Shown: positions 1 to 9,024, counted from the first letter of the stretch. The stretch: DNA of 64,000 nucleotides from an uncultured Eubacterium sp. (GCF_934295145.1 NZ_CAKRAS010000004.1:19632-83631), one strand, 5' to 3'. Numbers and translations are program-made. Notes: a model not told the origin generated them from the sequence alone.

Positions 1-281
1 CCGACAGGAATACGGCGTCACCGACTGAGAGCGCTGTTTGGCGGAGAAGATGAAGGGAACACTCTGGAGCAGACAGATTGAATGCGAAAATCATATGTCA
101 GTTATCAGTGGATTTCAGTAGGTCTGTACGGGTCGCACACGTTACGTGCCTGAGTGGGGAAAGACACAGATCATGAGTAGTTTGTAGTATTGTTTTTCTC
201 AATGCGGGTGGTACCGCGGAATAATATTAGAGAGCATTATTTCGTCCTGGGATACAAAGAAGTATCCTTAGGGCGTTTTTT
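1..281 (+). promoter_or_regulatory. T-box riboswitch (5' end cut by window) for the aspS-gatCAB operon
   Basis: Tandem-transcribed leader that senses uncharged tRNA. The T-box core GCGGGTGGTACCGCGG lies at about 204-219 and is followed by a terminator hairpin (arms about 245-256 and 262-275, then a T run to 281). Upstream are a GAGAG stem I bulge (about 27-32) and a GCAC/GTGC stem (about 136-150). The 3' side of stem I carries GGGAACACTCTGGAGC (55-70), so the likely specifier is AAC (58-60, Asn) with an overlapping GAA (57-59, Glu). The downstream genes make Asn-tRNA(Asn), which supports an Asn-type reading. The specifier is my inference from position; T-box identity is clear. The leader may start before the window. 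Confidence 0.93.
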
Positions 282-313
282 GATTTTTTTTCAGAAAAAA
301 ATCAAAAAACGCC
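272..313. repeat. Perfect 19-bp inverted repeat after the T-box terminator
   Basis: Arms 272-290 and 295-313 are perfectly complementary around a TCAG loop. The left arm contains the T tract and last bases of the T-box terminator, the right arm is its mirror image (A-rich, ending ACGCC). Transcripts that read through the terminator would form this hairpin. It may be the left part of a dispersed structured unit similar to the one at 29499. Confidence 0.7.
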
Positions 314-471
314 TGTGATATGCACACAGATGCAACATGGAAATGATTGCTTCGCAATATGCATCTGGTGCGCAAAACAGATGAATCTGTTTTGATATTA
401 GGTTCTTATTCTTTTTGTCTTATTCCGTCCCGCACCTTACAACATTTTATGCAAAAGGAGTGTACGAAACA
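314..471 (+). other. Structured leader between T-box and aspS
   Basis: No gene is seen here. Two further hairpins are visible: AGATGCA (329-335) with TGCATCT (360-366), enclosing ATTGC-TTC-GCAAT, and AAAACAGAT (375-383) with ATCTGTTTT. The distance from terminator to start codon (about 190 nt) is long for a T-box leader. Parts resemble the structured stretch at 29540-29620. Confidence 0.5.
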
Positions 472-1803
472 ATGAAAATGATGACCGGTGTAATGCCAAA
501 AGAGACGATGGAAATCAGTGAAATCCTTGCCTCTGACCTGTATGGTCAGATGATCAGCGTGAATGGAGCCGTTCATACGGTGCGTGACATGGGTGAGGTA
601 GCCTTTGTAGTCCTGCGAAAGAGAGAAGGTCTCCTGCAGTGCGTGTATGAAGAAGGCGTGACAGCAATTGATCTGAAGGAACTCAGGGAAGGCGCAGCCA
701 TTGAGGTGAGTGGTGTATTAAATAAGGAAGAGCGTGCGCCGGGAGGATTCGAGATCCGTATGAAAAAGGTCAAAATCCTTTCCGAGCCAGCCGAGAGCCT
801 GCCGCTTCCGATCGCCAAGTGGAAGATGAATACTTCCCTGGAAGCCAAACTAAACCACCGCGCCGTAGCTCTGAGAAATATCAGAGAACGTGCAACGTTC
901 CGGATTCAGGAAGGAATCGTGAGAGGTTTTCGAGATTTCCTCTACAGCCAGGGATTTACAGAAATCCATACACCAAAACTTGGTGCCAAAAGTGCTGAGG
1001 GCGGTGCGAACCTGTTTAAACTGGAGTATTTCCACAGACCTGCGATTTTGCAGCAGAGTCCACAGTTTTACAAACAGATGATGGTGGGTGTCTTTGACAG
1101 AGTCTTTGAGACAGCACCGGTTTTTCGTGCGGAAAAACATAATACAAAACGCCATTTGAACGAATATAACAGTCTTGATTTCGAGATGGGCTACATTGAC
1201 GGATTCGAAGATATCATGGCGATGGAGACCGGATTTTTACAGTATACTATGGAGTTACTGAAGAAAGACTATGCGAAAGAGTTAGATATTTTACAGATTG
1301 AACTTCCGGATGTGAGCCAGATCCCGGCCATCCGTTTTGATGAAGCAAAACAGCGCGTGGCTGAAAAATATGACAGACAGTTCCGCAATCCATACGACTT
1401 AGAGCCGGAGGAAGAGCATCTGATCGGTCAGTATGCAAAAGAAGAATTCGGCAGTGATTTTGTATTTGTCACACATTATCCATCCAAGAAACGTCCGTTT
1501 TATGCCATGGATGATCCGGCAGATCCGACCTACACCTTAAGCTTTGATCTGCTTTACAAAGGTCTGGAGATTACAACCGGTGGACAGCGTATCCATCAGT
1601 ATGATAAATTAATGGAAAAGATCGCGCAGCGGGGCATGGAGACCGAAGGCATGGAGCATTACCTGTCTGCATTCAAATACGGCATGCCGCCACATGGTGG
1701 ACTTGGTATCGGTATGGAACGTCTGACCATGCAGCTGATCGGAGAAGATAACGTCCGGGAAGCAACTCTGTTCCCGAGAGATTTGAGCAGATTAGAGCCG
1801 TAA
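472..1803 (+). CDS. aspS: Non-discriminating aspartyl-tRNA synthetase (archaeal type)
   Basis: Class II synthetase that charges tRNA(Asp) and probably mischarges tRNA(Asn) with Asp. With the ATG at 472 (AAGGAG at 455-460) it has 443 residues, the size of the short archaeal/eukaryal-type AspRS rather than the ~590-residue bacterial type; the in-frame start at 415 lacks a ribosome binding site. An N-terminal OB-fold anticodon domain (about 15-115) precedes the catalytic core with motif 2 (FRAEKHNTKRH) and motif 3 (GIGMERL, near the C terminus). His35 in AVHTVR and Pro90 in RAPGG match residues reported for non-discriminating archaeal-type enzymes, where discriminating ones carry Trp and Lys. 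gatCAB follow directly, so the product is likely Asp-tRNA(Asn) for amidation. Tolerance for tRNA(Asn) is inferred from residues and context. Confidence 0.93.
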   Translation: MKMMTGVMPKETMEISEILASDLYGQMISVNGAVHTVRDMGEVAFVVLRKREGLLQCVYEEGVTAIDLKELREGAAIEVSGVLNKEERAPGGFEIRMKKVKILSEPAESLPLPIAKWKMNTSLEAKLNHRAVALRNIRERATFRIQEGIVRGFRDFLYSQGFTEIHTPKLGAKSAEGGANLFKLEYFHRPAILQQSPQFYKQMMVGVFDRVFETAPVFRAEKHNTKRHLNEYNSLDFEMGYIDGFEDIMAMETGFLQYTMELLKKDYAKELDILQIELPDVSQIPAIRFDEAKQRVAEKYDRQFRNPYDLEPEEEHLIGQYAKEEFGSDFVFVTHYPSKKRPFYAMDDPADPTYTLSFDLLYKGLEITTGGQRIHQYDKLMEKIAQRGMETEGMEHYLSAFKYGMPPHGGLGIGMERLTMQLIGEDNVREATLFPRDLSRLEP

Positions 1804-1862
1804 AATTTTGCGGCAGAAGCGGAAAGTTACAGAACGCGATTCAGATGTAGGAGGAGAAAAAC

Positions 1863-2780
1863 GTGAGACATACAGGAACACAGACAATAGCAACAGAACG
1901 CCTGACTTTACGGCGTTTTACGATAGAAGATGCAGAAAATATGTATTACAACTGGGCGAGTGACCCGGAAGTAACAAAATACCTGACCTGGCAGCCGCAC
2001 AAAAGTGTGGAAGAGACCGCAGAGATTCTGCAGCAGTGGGAAGAAAATTACAGCAAAAATGAGTATTATCAGTGGGCCATCGAGTTAAATGACATCGAGC
2101 AGCCAATCGGAAGTATCAGCGTGGTATCACTGAATGAAGATGTCCAGAGTGCAGAACTTGGTTACTGCATCGGAAAATCCTGGTGGCATCAGGGCTACAC
2201 GACGGAGGCTGTGGAGGCAGTCATCCGGTTTCTGCTGGCAGAAGTCGGTGCAGGGCGTGTCTGGGCGCAGCACGATGTGGCAAATCCAAATTCCGGTGAA
2301 GTGATGAAAAAAGCCGGTATGGATTATGAAGGAACCCTGCGTCAGTCCCTAAAGGACAATCAGGGTATTGTGGATTCTGCTGTTTATGCAAAAATCAGTC
2401 ATGTGGCACTGGACGAAGAGCCGGAAGAAGAGGATCAGACCAGCGGCGCATCTGTCACAAAAGTGATGGCAGAAGACGGAAGCATGAAAAATGTCATTTC
2501 CGATGACACCATGGAATACGTCGGCATTCTGGCAAAACTGGAATTGAGCCCACAAGAAGCAGAAGCAGCGAAAAAAGATATGGAAGATATGCTGGATTAC
2601 ATCGATCTCTTAAACGAGCTTGATACGACAGGCATCGAGCCGATGTCCCATGTATTTCCGATTGAAAATGTATTCCGCGAGGATGTTGTGACAAACGGAG
2701 ACGGCAGTGCAGATACACTGAAGAATGCTCCGGAGCAGAAAGACGGCGGATTCAAAGTACCGAAGACAATCGGCGAATAA
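1863..2780 (+). CDS. gatC: GNAT acetyltransferase - GatC fusion protein
   Basis: A 305-residue two-part protein. Residues ~1-185 are a RimJ/RimL-type GNAT N-acetyltransferase ([10 protein letters not shown] start, acetyl-CoA loop region [26 protein letters not shown] near the end). An acidic linker (DEEPEEEDQ) follows, then from about Met208 a full-length GatC ([30 protein letters not shown]), the small subunit that clamps GatA to GatB. GatC alone is normally ~95 residues. There is no stop or frameshift between the parts. An internal ATG at 2484 could give free GatC, but GGAAG directly abuts it and no well-spaced ribosome binding site is seen. AGGAGG-like site at 1850-1856. GatC function is secure from context; the substrate of the acetyltransferase half is unknown. 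Confidence 0.9.
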   Translation: MRHTGTQTIATERLTLRRFTIEDAENMYYNWASDPEVTKYLTWQPHKSVEETAEILQQWEENYSKNEYYQWAIELNDIEQPIGSISVVSLNEDVQSAELGYCIGKSWWHQGYTTEAVEAVIRFLLAEVGAGRVWAQHDVANPNSGEVMKKAGMDYEGTLRQSLKDNQGIVDSAVYAKISHVALDEEPEEEDQTSGASVTKVMAEDGSMKNVISDDTMEYVGILAKLELSPQEAEAAKKDMEDMLDYIDLLNELDTTGIEPMSHVFPIENVFREDVVTNGDGSADTLKNAPEQKDGGFKVPKTIGE

Positions 2781-2797
2781 GAACGGAGGACATGGAA

Positions 2798-4261
2798 ATG
2801 AGTTTGATGAGTTTGACAGCAGTAGAGCTGGGAAAAAAGATAAAAGCAAAAGAAGTGACCGTGGAAGCAGCCGTTCGGGAAGCTTTGGATGCGGTACGCG
2901 CAAAAGAAGAGCAGGTGCACAGTTTTGTGACAGTTGATGAGGAAGGTGCACTGGCTCGCGCAAAAGAAGTACAGGCACAAATTGATGCCGGAGAGCTGAC
3001 AGGACCTTTGGCAGGTGTTCCGGTGGCCATCAAGGACAATATGTGTACCGAAGGTCTTTTAACCACCTGCTCCTCAAAGATTTTATATAATTTTATACCG
3101 ACTTATACGGCGGAAGCAGTGAAAAAACTGGAAGAAGCCGGAGCAGTCATTATCGGAAAAACAAATATGGATGAATTTGCCATGGGAAGCACGACAGAGA
3201 CTTCCGCTTACGGCGAGACAAAAAATCCGTGGAACACCGCGCACGTTCCGGGCGGATCTTCCGGCGGGTCCTGCGCAGCAGTGGCAGCTGAGGAGTGTTC
3301 CTTTGCCCTTGGTTCTGACACAGGCGGTTCCATCCGCCAGCCAAGTTCTTTTTGCGGAGTGACCGGTATCAAACCGACCTACGGAACTGTTTCCCGTTAC
3401 GGGCTGATCGCATACGGTTCTTCCCTGGATCAGATCGGACCGGTGGCAAAAGACGTGACCGACTGCGCAACGATTTTGGAAGCAATCACTTCCTATGATA
3501 AGAAGGATTCTACTTCCGTAAAAAGAGAAGACACCGATTTTACTTCTGCCCTGGTGGACGACGTCAAAGGCATGCGCATCGGTATCCCGAAAGACTATTT
3601 CGGGGAAGGCTTAAATCCGGAAGTAAAGGATGCAGTACTGGCAGCAGCAAGCGTACTGGAAGAAAAAGGTGCCATCGTGGAAGAATTTGATCTTGGACTT
3701 GTAAAATATGCGATTCCGGCGTATTACGTTATCGCCTGCGCAGAGGCAAGCTCCAACCTGGCACGTTTTGACGGTGTCAAATACGGCTATCGTACAAAAG
3801 AATACGAAGGTCTTCACAACATGTATAAAAAATCCCGTTCCGAGGGATTTGGCCCTGAAGTAAAACGAAGAATCATGCTTGGCTCTTTCGTTTTAAGTTC
3901 CGGATATTATGACGCATACTACCTGAAAGCACTGCGTGTCAAAGCGCTGATCAAAAAAGCCTTTGACGATGCATTTGCAAAATATGACATGATCCTTGGA
4001 CCGGCAGCACCGACCACAGCACCGAAGCTTGGCGAGAGCCTGCAGGATCCGATCAGCATGTATCTGGGCGACATTTATACAATTTCCGTCAACCTGGCGG
4101 GACTTCCGGGAATTTCCCTTCCGTGTGGCACGGACAGTCAGGGACTGCCGATCGGTTTGCAGCTGATCGGAGACTGTTTCCAGGAGAAAAAGATCATTCA
4201 GGCAGCATACAGTTTTGAACAGACACGTCCATATCAGCACAGTCCGCTGAGTCAGGCGTAG
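2798..4261 (+). CDS. gatA: Asp-tRNA(Asn)/Glu-tRNA(Gln) amidotransferase subunit A
   Basis: Amidase-signature glutaminase that releases ammonia from glutamine for transfer by GatB. The Ser-cisSer-Lys catalytic region is visible: Lys in VAIKDNM, the PGGSSGGSCAAVAA glycine/serine stretch and GSDTGGSIRQPSSFCG with the nucleophilic Ser. I chose ATG 2798 (487 aa) because GGAGGA at 2785-2790 is 7 nt away; ATG 2792 would be only 1 nt from it. The family length (~485) fits. It sits 17 nt after gatC and 15 nt before gatB in one operon, so the subunits are co-translated. Confidence 0.97.
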   Translation: MSLMSLTAVELGKKIKAKEVTVEAAVREALDAVRAKEEQVHSFVTVDEEGALARAKEVQAQIDAGELTGPLAGVPVAIKDNMCTEGLLTTCSSKILYNFIPTYTAEAVKKLEEAGAVIIGKTNMDEFAMGSTTETSAYGETKNPWNTAHVPGGSSGGSCAAVAAEECSFALGSDTGGSIRQPSSFCGVTGIKPTYGTVSRYGLIAYGSSLDQIGPVAKDVTDCATILEAITSYDKKDSTSVKREDTDFTSALVDDVKGMRIGIPKDYFGEGLNPEVKDAVLAAASVLEEKGAIVEEFDLGLVKYAIPAYYVIACAEASSNLARFDGVKYGYRTKEYEGLHNMYKKSRSEGFGPEVKRRIMLGSFVLSSGYYDAYYLKALRVKALIKKAFDDAFAKYDMILGPAAPTTAPKLGESLQDPISMYLGDIYTISVNLAGLPGISLPCGTDSQGLPIGLQLIGDCFQEKKIIQAAYSFEQTRPYQHSPLSQA

Positions 4262-4276
4262 GAAGGAGGAGAAGAT

Positions 4277-5713
4277 ATGAGTAAGAATTATGAAACAGTC
4301 ATCGGACTGGAAGTGCACGTAGAACTTGCAACCAAAACAAAAATCTTCTGTTCCTGTTCCACAGAGTTCGGAGGAAAACCAAATACACATACCTGCCCGG
4401 TTTGTACCGGTATGCCGGGCTCCCTTCCGGTATTGAACAAAAAGGTAGTGGAATATGCCATGGCCGTTGGTCTGGCAACAAACTGCAGCATTACCCGATA
4501 CAGTAAATTTGACCGGAAAAACTATTTTTACCCGGATAACCCACAGAACTACCAGATTTCACAGCTGTATCTGCCAATTTGCCGCAATGGTTATGTGGAA
4601 ATTGAGACACCGGCAGGCAAAAAGCAGGTGCGCATTCATGAGATCCACATGGAGGAAGATGCCGGCAAACTGGTGCATGACGAGTGGGAGGACGTATCCA
4701 TCGTGGATTACAACCGTTCCGGTGTGCCGCTGATCGAGATCGTATCTGAGCCGGATATGCGTTCTGCCGATGAAGTGATCGCTTACCTGGAGACACTGCG
4801 CCAGACCATTCAGTATCTGGGCGCATCCGACTGTAAATTAAACGAAGGCTCCATGCGTGCCGATGTCAACCTGTCCGTTCGTGAGGTTGGTTCACCGAAG
4901 TTTGGAACCCGTACCGAGATGAAAAATCTGAACTCCTTCAAAGCGATCGCACATGCCATCGAAGGAGAGCGGGAACGTCAGATCGAACTTCTTGAAATGG
5001 GAAGAAAAGTCGTGCAGGAAACCCGTCGTTGGGATGACAACAAAGAATCTTCTCATGCAATGCGTTCCAAAGAGGATGCACAGGATTACCGTTACTTTCC
5101 GGAACCGGATCTGGCTCCGATCGTTATCTCCGAGGAGTGGATCAACGAGATCCGCAGCCGTCAGCCGGAACTGCGTCCGCAGAAGCTGGAGCGTTACCGC
5201 AGAGAATACGACATTCCGGATTACGATGCAGAGATCATCACCGGGACCAAGCACATGGCAGATCTGTTTGAAGAAACCACAAAAATCTGCGGAAAACCGA
5301 AAAAAGTATCCAACTGGCTTATGGGTGAGACCATGCGTCTGTTAAAAGAAAACAGCATGGAAGCAGAGGAAATCTGCTTTGCACCGGAGCATCTGGCTGC
5401 ACTGATCGAGCTGGTAGATGAGGGTACGATTAATGGTTCCGTGGCAAAAGAAGTCTTCGAGGAAATGTTTCAATCAGACATTGACCCGGAGAAATATGTG
5501 GAAGAAAAAGGACTGAAAGTAGTCAATGACGAGGGGGCTCTGCGTGAGACCATTAAAAAAGTCATTGCGGAGAATCCACAGTCTGTGGAAGATTACCATA
5601 ATGGCAAAAAGAAAGCCATGGGATTCCTTGTCGGCCAGACTATGAAGGCTATGAAAGGAAAAGCAAATCCGGCAATGGTAAACAGCATTGTGAAAGAACA
5701 GCTGGAGAAATAA
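4277..5713 (+). CDS. gatB: Asp-tRNA(Asn)/Glu-tRNA(Gln) amidotransferase subunit B
   Basis: Kinase/amidotransferase subunit that phosphorylates the mischarged aminoacyl ester and amidates it. Hallmarks: YETVIGLEVHVEL start, zinc-site cysteines in CSCS and CPVC (residues ~30-45), YFYPDNPQNYQISQ, the central DYNRSGVPLIEIVSEPD motif and a C-terminal YqeY-like tRNA-binding tail ending NSIVKEQLEK. Length 478 is typical. GGAAGGAGG lies 8-10 nt before the ATG. Last gene of the T-box operon; terminator at 5736. Confidence 0.98.
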   Translation: MSKNYETVIGLEVHVELATKTKIFCSCSTEFGGKPNTHTCPVCTGMPGSLPVLNKKVVEYAMAVGLATNCSITRYSKFDRKNYFYPDNPQNYQISQLYLPICRNGYVEIETPAGKKQVRIHEIHMEEDAGKLVHDEWEDVSIVDYNRSGVPLIEIVSEPDMRSADEVIAYLETLRQTIQYLGASDCKLNEGSMRADVNLSVREVGSPKFGTRTEMKNLNSFKAIAHAIEGERERQIELLEMGRKVVQETRRWDDNKESSHAMRSKEDAQDYRYFPEPDLAPIVISEEWINEIRSRQPELRPQKLERYRREYDIPDYDAEIITGTKHMADLFEETTKICGKPKKVSNWLMGETMRLLKENSMEAEEICFAPEHLAALIELVDEGTINGSVAKEVFEEMFQSDIDPEKYVEEKGLKVVNDEGALRETIKKVIAENPQSVEDYHNGKKKAMGFLVGQTMKAMKGKANPAMVNSIVKEQLEK

Positions 5714-5735
5714 GATAAATATGGTATAGCTTATG

Positions 5736-5786
5736 AAAACATCTTTGTGCAGATTTATGCTATTTGCATAAGGATGTTTTTTATTT
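5736..5786 (+). terminator. Terminator of the aspS-gatCAB operon
   Basis: AACATC-TTTGTGCA pairs with TGCATAAGGATGTT (loop ~13 nt), followed by TTTTTTATTTT. Confidence 0.85.
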
Positions 5787-5902
5787 TGAACCTTCCAATT
5801 GCACATATCGATCGGACTGTGCAGGAAACGTCTACGCAGTTTAAAGATGAGGCACATATTATTTATGTGGATGCCAGCAATCAAGTGGCTGTTTTGGTGT
5901 AA
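5774..5902 (+). pseudogene. Probable remnant of an Rpn-family gene
   Basis: A 42-codon open frame whose middle, QFKDEAHIIYVDASNQ, resembles the DGAHIIYVNG segment I recall from Rpn/PD-(D/E)XK transposase-family proteins. No ribosome binding site; its ATG lies inside the terminator. The rest of the stretch to clpX (5903-6064) holds only the clpX promoter. Family assignment rests on about 12 residues. Confidence 0.35.
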
Positions 5903-5936
5903 ACCATAAACCTTTTATTAAATGCGGCAAGTATGG

Positions 5937-5966
5937 TTGAAAATAACCGTTAATCTATGGTAAGAT
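5937..5966 (+). promoter_or_regulatory. Probable promoter of clpX
   Basis: TTGAAA (5937-5942), 18-nt spacer, TAAGAT (5961-5966); about 100 nt before the clpX start. Confidence 0.5.
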
Positions 5967-6064
5967 AAGAAAGTCTCAACGGCAATTTTGAGGAAAAATA
6001 ATATGCACTTTGAATTTTCAGGGAGAGGGATTCCAAGTGTATGAAAACGAATGGAGAAATTCTT

Positions 6065-7594
6065 ATGATAGATAACGATTACAGAGAAGTTGATACAGAC
6101 GAAAATGATGAGGCTGTATCTGAGAAAAACGAGACAACCGAGACTCCGGTGGAAACCGGTGAGGTAGTGACGGACGATCACGCAGAGGAGCAGGAAAAAT
6201 CAGATGATTTTGATGAGTTCTGTGCGATGTGCAGACGTCCGGCAAGCAAGGCAGGCAAACTGATCCATGTGGCACCGAATATGGCCATCTGCCAGGATTG
6301 TATGCAGAAGGCTTTTGATACCATGGGACAGATACCGGGAATCCCTGGACTGGGGGACATCAATATCGGAGATATGCTGTCCAGCGGTAAGATGCCGAAC
6401 ATCCAGTTTGTGAATATGTCCGATCTGCCATTTGGCAATCAGCAGAAAGTAAAGAAGAAAAAGCCGAAAGAGAAAAAGAAAGAAGAACCGGTTTTAGATA
6501 TCCGCAAAATTCCGGCACCGCACAAGATTAAAGCAAGTCTGGATGACTATGTGGTTGGTCAGGACTATGCGAAAAAAGTCATGTCCGTAGCTGTTTATAA
6601 CCATTATAAACGTGTGGCAGCAGGTGCTGAAGCAAATGCAGATGGAATTGAGATCGAAAAATCCAACATGCTGATGGTTGGACCGACCGGCTGCGGTAAG
6701 ACCTATCTGGTCAAAACACTGGCAAAACTTTTAGATGTGCCGCTTGCTATCGCAGATGCAACTTCCCTGACAGAGGCAGGTTACATAGGCGATGATATCG
6801 AAAGTGTACTGTCCAAGCTTCTGACAGCAGCAGATAATGATGTGGAAAAAGCAGAGCGGGGTATCGTATTTATCGATGAGATTGATAAACTTGCCAAGAA
6901 GAAAAATGCGACACAGCGTGATGTCAGCGGTGAATCCGTACAGCAGGGAATGCTGAAGCTGTTAGAAGGCGCAGAAGTAGAAGTGCCGATCGGGGCAACC
7001 AGCAAAAATGCGATGGTTCCGATGACAACCATTGACACATCCAATATTTTATTTATCTGTGGCGGTGCGTTCCCGGGACTGGAAGACATCATCAAAGAGC
7101 GTTTAAACGAGCATGCGTCCATCGGTTTTCAGGCAGATCTGAAAGATAAATATGATAAGGAAGAGAATCTGCTCCGTCAGGTGACCACAGAGGACATCCG
7201 CAAATTCGGTATGATCCCGGAGTTTATCGGACGTCTGCCGATTCTGTTTTCACTGGATGCATTGTCTGAGGATATGCTGGTACAGATTCTGAAAGAGCCG
7301 AAAAACGCGATCATCAAGCAGTATCAGAAATTACTGGCAATGGATGAAGTAAAACTGGAGTTTGACGATGGAGCATTACGTGCCATTGCAAAACGTGCCA
7401 AAGAGAAAAATGTGGGAGCCCGTGCATTGCGTTCTATCATCGAGGACTTTATGCTTGATATCATGTATGAGATTCCGAAGGATGACAATATCGGTGCTGT
7501 TACTATTACCGAAGGATATATTGAAAAAACAGGTGGCCCGCTGATCCAGATGCGTGGAACACCGGAACTGGAAGATAAATCCGGAACAAATTAG
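6065..7594 (+). CDS. clpX: ATP-dependent Clp protease ATP-binding subunit ClpX
   Basis: AAA+ unfoldase that feeds substrates to ClpP. With ATG 6065 (GGAG 7 nt upstream; 6041 is an alternative in-frame start) it has 509 residues against ~420 usual. An acidic N-terminal extension (~1-50) precedes a C4 zinc-binding domain (Cys53, 56, 76, 79). A lysine-rich KKKKPKEKKKEE linker follows, then the AAA+ core with Walker A GPTGCGKT (206-213), Walker B IVFIDEIDK, sensor arginines and the IGF loop for ClpP docking (HASIGFQ). clpP is not adjacent. The core is unmistakable; the extra acidic and basic segments are unusual and may tune adaptor binding. Confidence 0.95.
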   Translation: MIDNDYREVDTDENDEAVSEKNETTETPVETGEVVTDDHAEEQEKSDDFDEFCAMCRRPASKAGKLIHVAPNMAICQDCMQKAFDTMGQIPGIPGLGDINIGDMLSSGKMPNIQFVNMSDLPFGNQQKVKKKKPKEKKKEEPVLDIRKIPAPHKIKASLDDYVVGQDYAKKVMSVAVYNHYKRVAAGAEANADGIEIEKSNMLMVGPTGCGKTYLVKTLAKLLDVPLAIADATSLTEAGYIGDDIESVLSKLLTAADNDVEKAERGIVFIDEIDKLAKKKNATQRDVSGESVQQGMLKLLEGAEVEVPIGATSKNAMVPMTTIDTSNILFICGGAFPGLEDIIKERLNEHASIGFQADLKDKYDKEENLLRQVTTEDIRKFGMIPEFIGRLPILFSLDALSEDMLVQILKEPKNAIIKQYQKLLAMDEVKLEFDDGALRAIAKRAKEKNVGARALRSIIEDFMLDIMYEIPKDDNIGAVTITEGYIEKTGGPLIQMRGTPELEDKSGTN

Positions 7595-7603
7595 GATAAA
7601 CAA

Positions 7604-7647
7604 GGCAGGAGAAAGAGCAAAGGTGCTTATTTCTCCTGCCGTTTTTT
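7604..7647 (+). terminator. Terminator after clpX
   Basis: GGCAGGAGAAA (7604-7614) pairs with TTTCTCCTGCC (7630-7640), then GTTTTTT. Confidence 0.9.
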
Positions 7648-7662
7648 AAAGGAGGAATTTGA

Positions 7663-8517
7663 ATGAGAGAATTGAACCCGAAAATGCAACTGTTGTTAGA
7701 TTTTCTGATGTTGACCGTGGGATCTGCCATTGCAGCCTTTGCCATTGAAGAATTTTTGGTGCCCTGCACGATCCTGGATGGCGGTGTCATTGGCATCGGC
7801 ATCATGGTAAATAATCTGACCCATATTCCGTTAAGTATTCTGACCATCGTTTTGAACATTCCGTTTCTTCTGATCGGTTCCCGAAAACTTGGTGTTACAT
7901 TTATTGTGAAATCCGGATACGCCATGGTAATGTTTTCCATATTTCTGGAAATATTTGCACCGTGGGTGAATGCAACAGATCAGTATCTGCTGGCGGTATG
8001 TTTTGGTGGTGTGATCCTTGGAGCCGGTGTCGGTCTGGTCATTCGCTTTGGCGGATGCCTGGATGGAACGGAAACGGTGGCAATTTTGCTGAACCGCAAA
8101 TTTAAGTTACCGGTGGGACAGACTGTTTTGATTTTTAACGTTATTATTTATATTGTAGCGGCGCTGCTTTTTGGATTCGACCGCGCAATGTATAGTCTTC
8201 TTACTTATTTTATTACATCAAAGATTATTGATAAGGTAGAGACAGGTCTGGAGCAGGCGAAAGCTGCAATGATCATTACCGATGAGGGAAAAGAGATCGC
8301 GGATCAGATTTATCAGAAGCTCGGAAGAACCGTGACGATGCTGGAGGGCGAAGGCTTGATCAGCGGGAAAAAAGTTGTATTGTACTGCGTATTGAACCGT
8401 CTGGAAATTTATGAGCTGAAGCGCCTGATCAAAGAAGTTGATACATCTGCATTTATTACCGTCAGTGATGTGTCTGAAATCATTGGAAAACATATTAAGA
8501 AAACTGCGACAGAATAA
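7663..8517 (+). CDS. YitT family membrane protein (DUF161/DUF2179)
   Basis: 284 residues. The N-terminal ~200 residues hold about five or six hydrophobic segments with the family signature ILDGGVIGIGIMVN and a second GGCLDGTETVAILLNRKF repeat. The C-terminal soluble DUF2179 domain (about 205-284) includes GRTVTMLEGEGLISGKKVVLYCVLNRLEI. The YitT family is widespread in Firmicutes and its transport function is not settled. GGAGGA at 7651-7656 sets the start. Monocistronic: terminators on both sides. Confidence 0.9.
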   Translation: MRELNPKMQLLLDFLMLTVGSAIAAFAIEEFLVPCTILDGGVIGIGIMVNNLTHIPLSILTIVLNIPFLLIGSRKLGVTFIVKSGYAMVMFSIFLEIFAPWVNATDQYLLAVCFGGVILGAGVGLVIRFGGCLDGTETVAILLNRKFKLPVGQTVLIFNVIIYIVAALLFGFDRAMYSLLTYFITSKIIDKVETGLEQAKAAMIITDEGKEIADQIYQKLGRTVTMLEGEGLISGKKVVLYCVLNRLEIYELKRLIKEVDTSAFITVSDVSEIIGKHIKKTATE

Positions 8518-8520
8518 AAA

Positions 8521-8713
8521 AAAGACAGCCAAATCCGAACGGCTGTCTTTTTAAGGAGAAGGTATTTTTTACTATGGGGGTAGCAAAAAACTTATAATGT
8601 ATTGGGGGTTTTTACAGTTATTATAATAGCAAATGCGCGTGCATAAGTGTTCACAATCATTCATAAAAAATCATAAAAAAACTATGCAATTTCTATAAGA
8701 CCAAAAAGTAATC
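8521..8713 (+). repeat. 193-bp direct repeat, copy 1 (contains terminator)
   Basis: Nearly identical to 9653-9846 (single-base changes and one T indel). It begins with the hairpin AAAGACAGCC/GGCTGTCTTT plus T run (8521-8553, terminator of the YitT gene). It continues through an AT-rich stretch with two TATAAT-like hexamers (about 8592 and 8622). Weaker similarity continues about 40 nt further. The stretch 8714-9024 holds no gene that I can see. Confidence 0.9.
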
Positions 8714-9024
8714 GGTTTCAAAATCCTTGTACTAATTGCACAGGAAGGACCAAAAAGTATTGCAAACAAAATATAGTTGTGCTATTCTAAAGTCACGCAA
8801 TTAATATTCTCTTTAATTGCAAAAAAGTTCTTATATACCAAATAACAGGTTTCTGAATTTCGGAAGCTCAGATTTCGAGCATTTTCCAAAGGAAGAAGAC
8901 AGACAAAGAGCAGACAGGAAAGGAAAATGTACATCAGATGCAAGATGGCGCTCACTTCTATAGGTAATGAGCAGCAAAATCTCTTTTTGTCGTGTTCTGC
9001 ATGAAAAAAGAAGGGGGAATGTGA

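Noticed and set aside
2597..2980. Overlapping minus-strand frames of 100-127 codons across gatC/gatA.
   Set aside because: Shadow frames of well-conserved genes; no ribosome binding sites or recognisable domains.
8580..8630. TATAAT hexamers in the 193-bp repeat as promoters for the Rpn gene.
   Set aside because: No -35 box at 16-18 nt; the gene start is ~400 nt away. Left unassigned.
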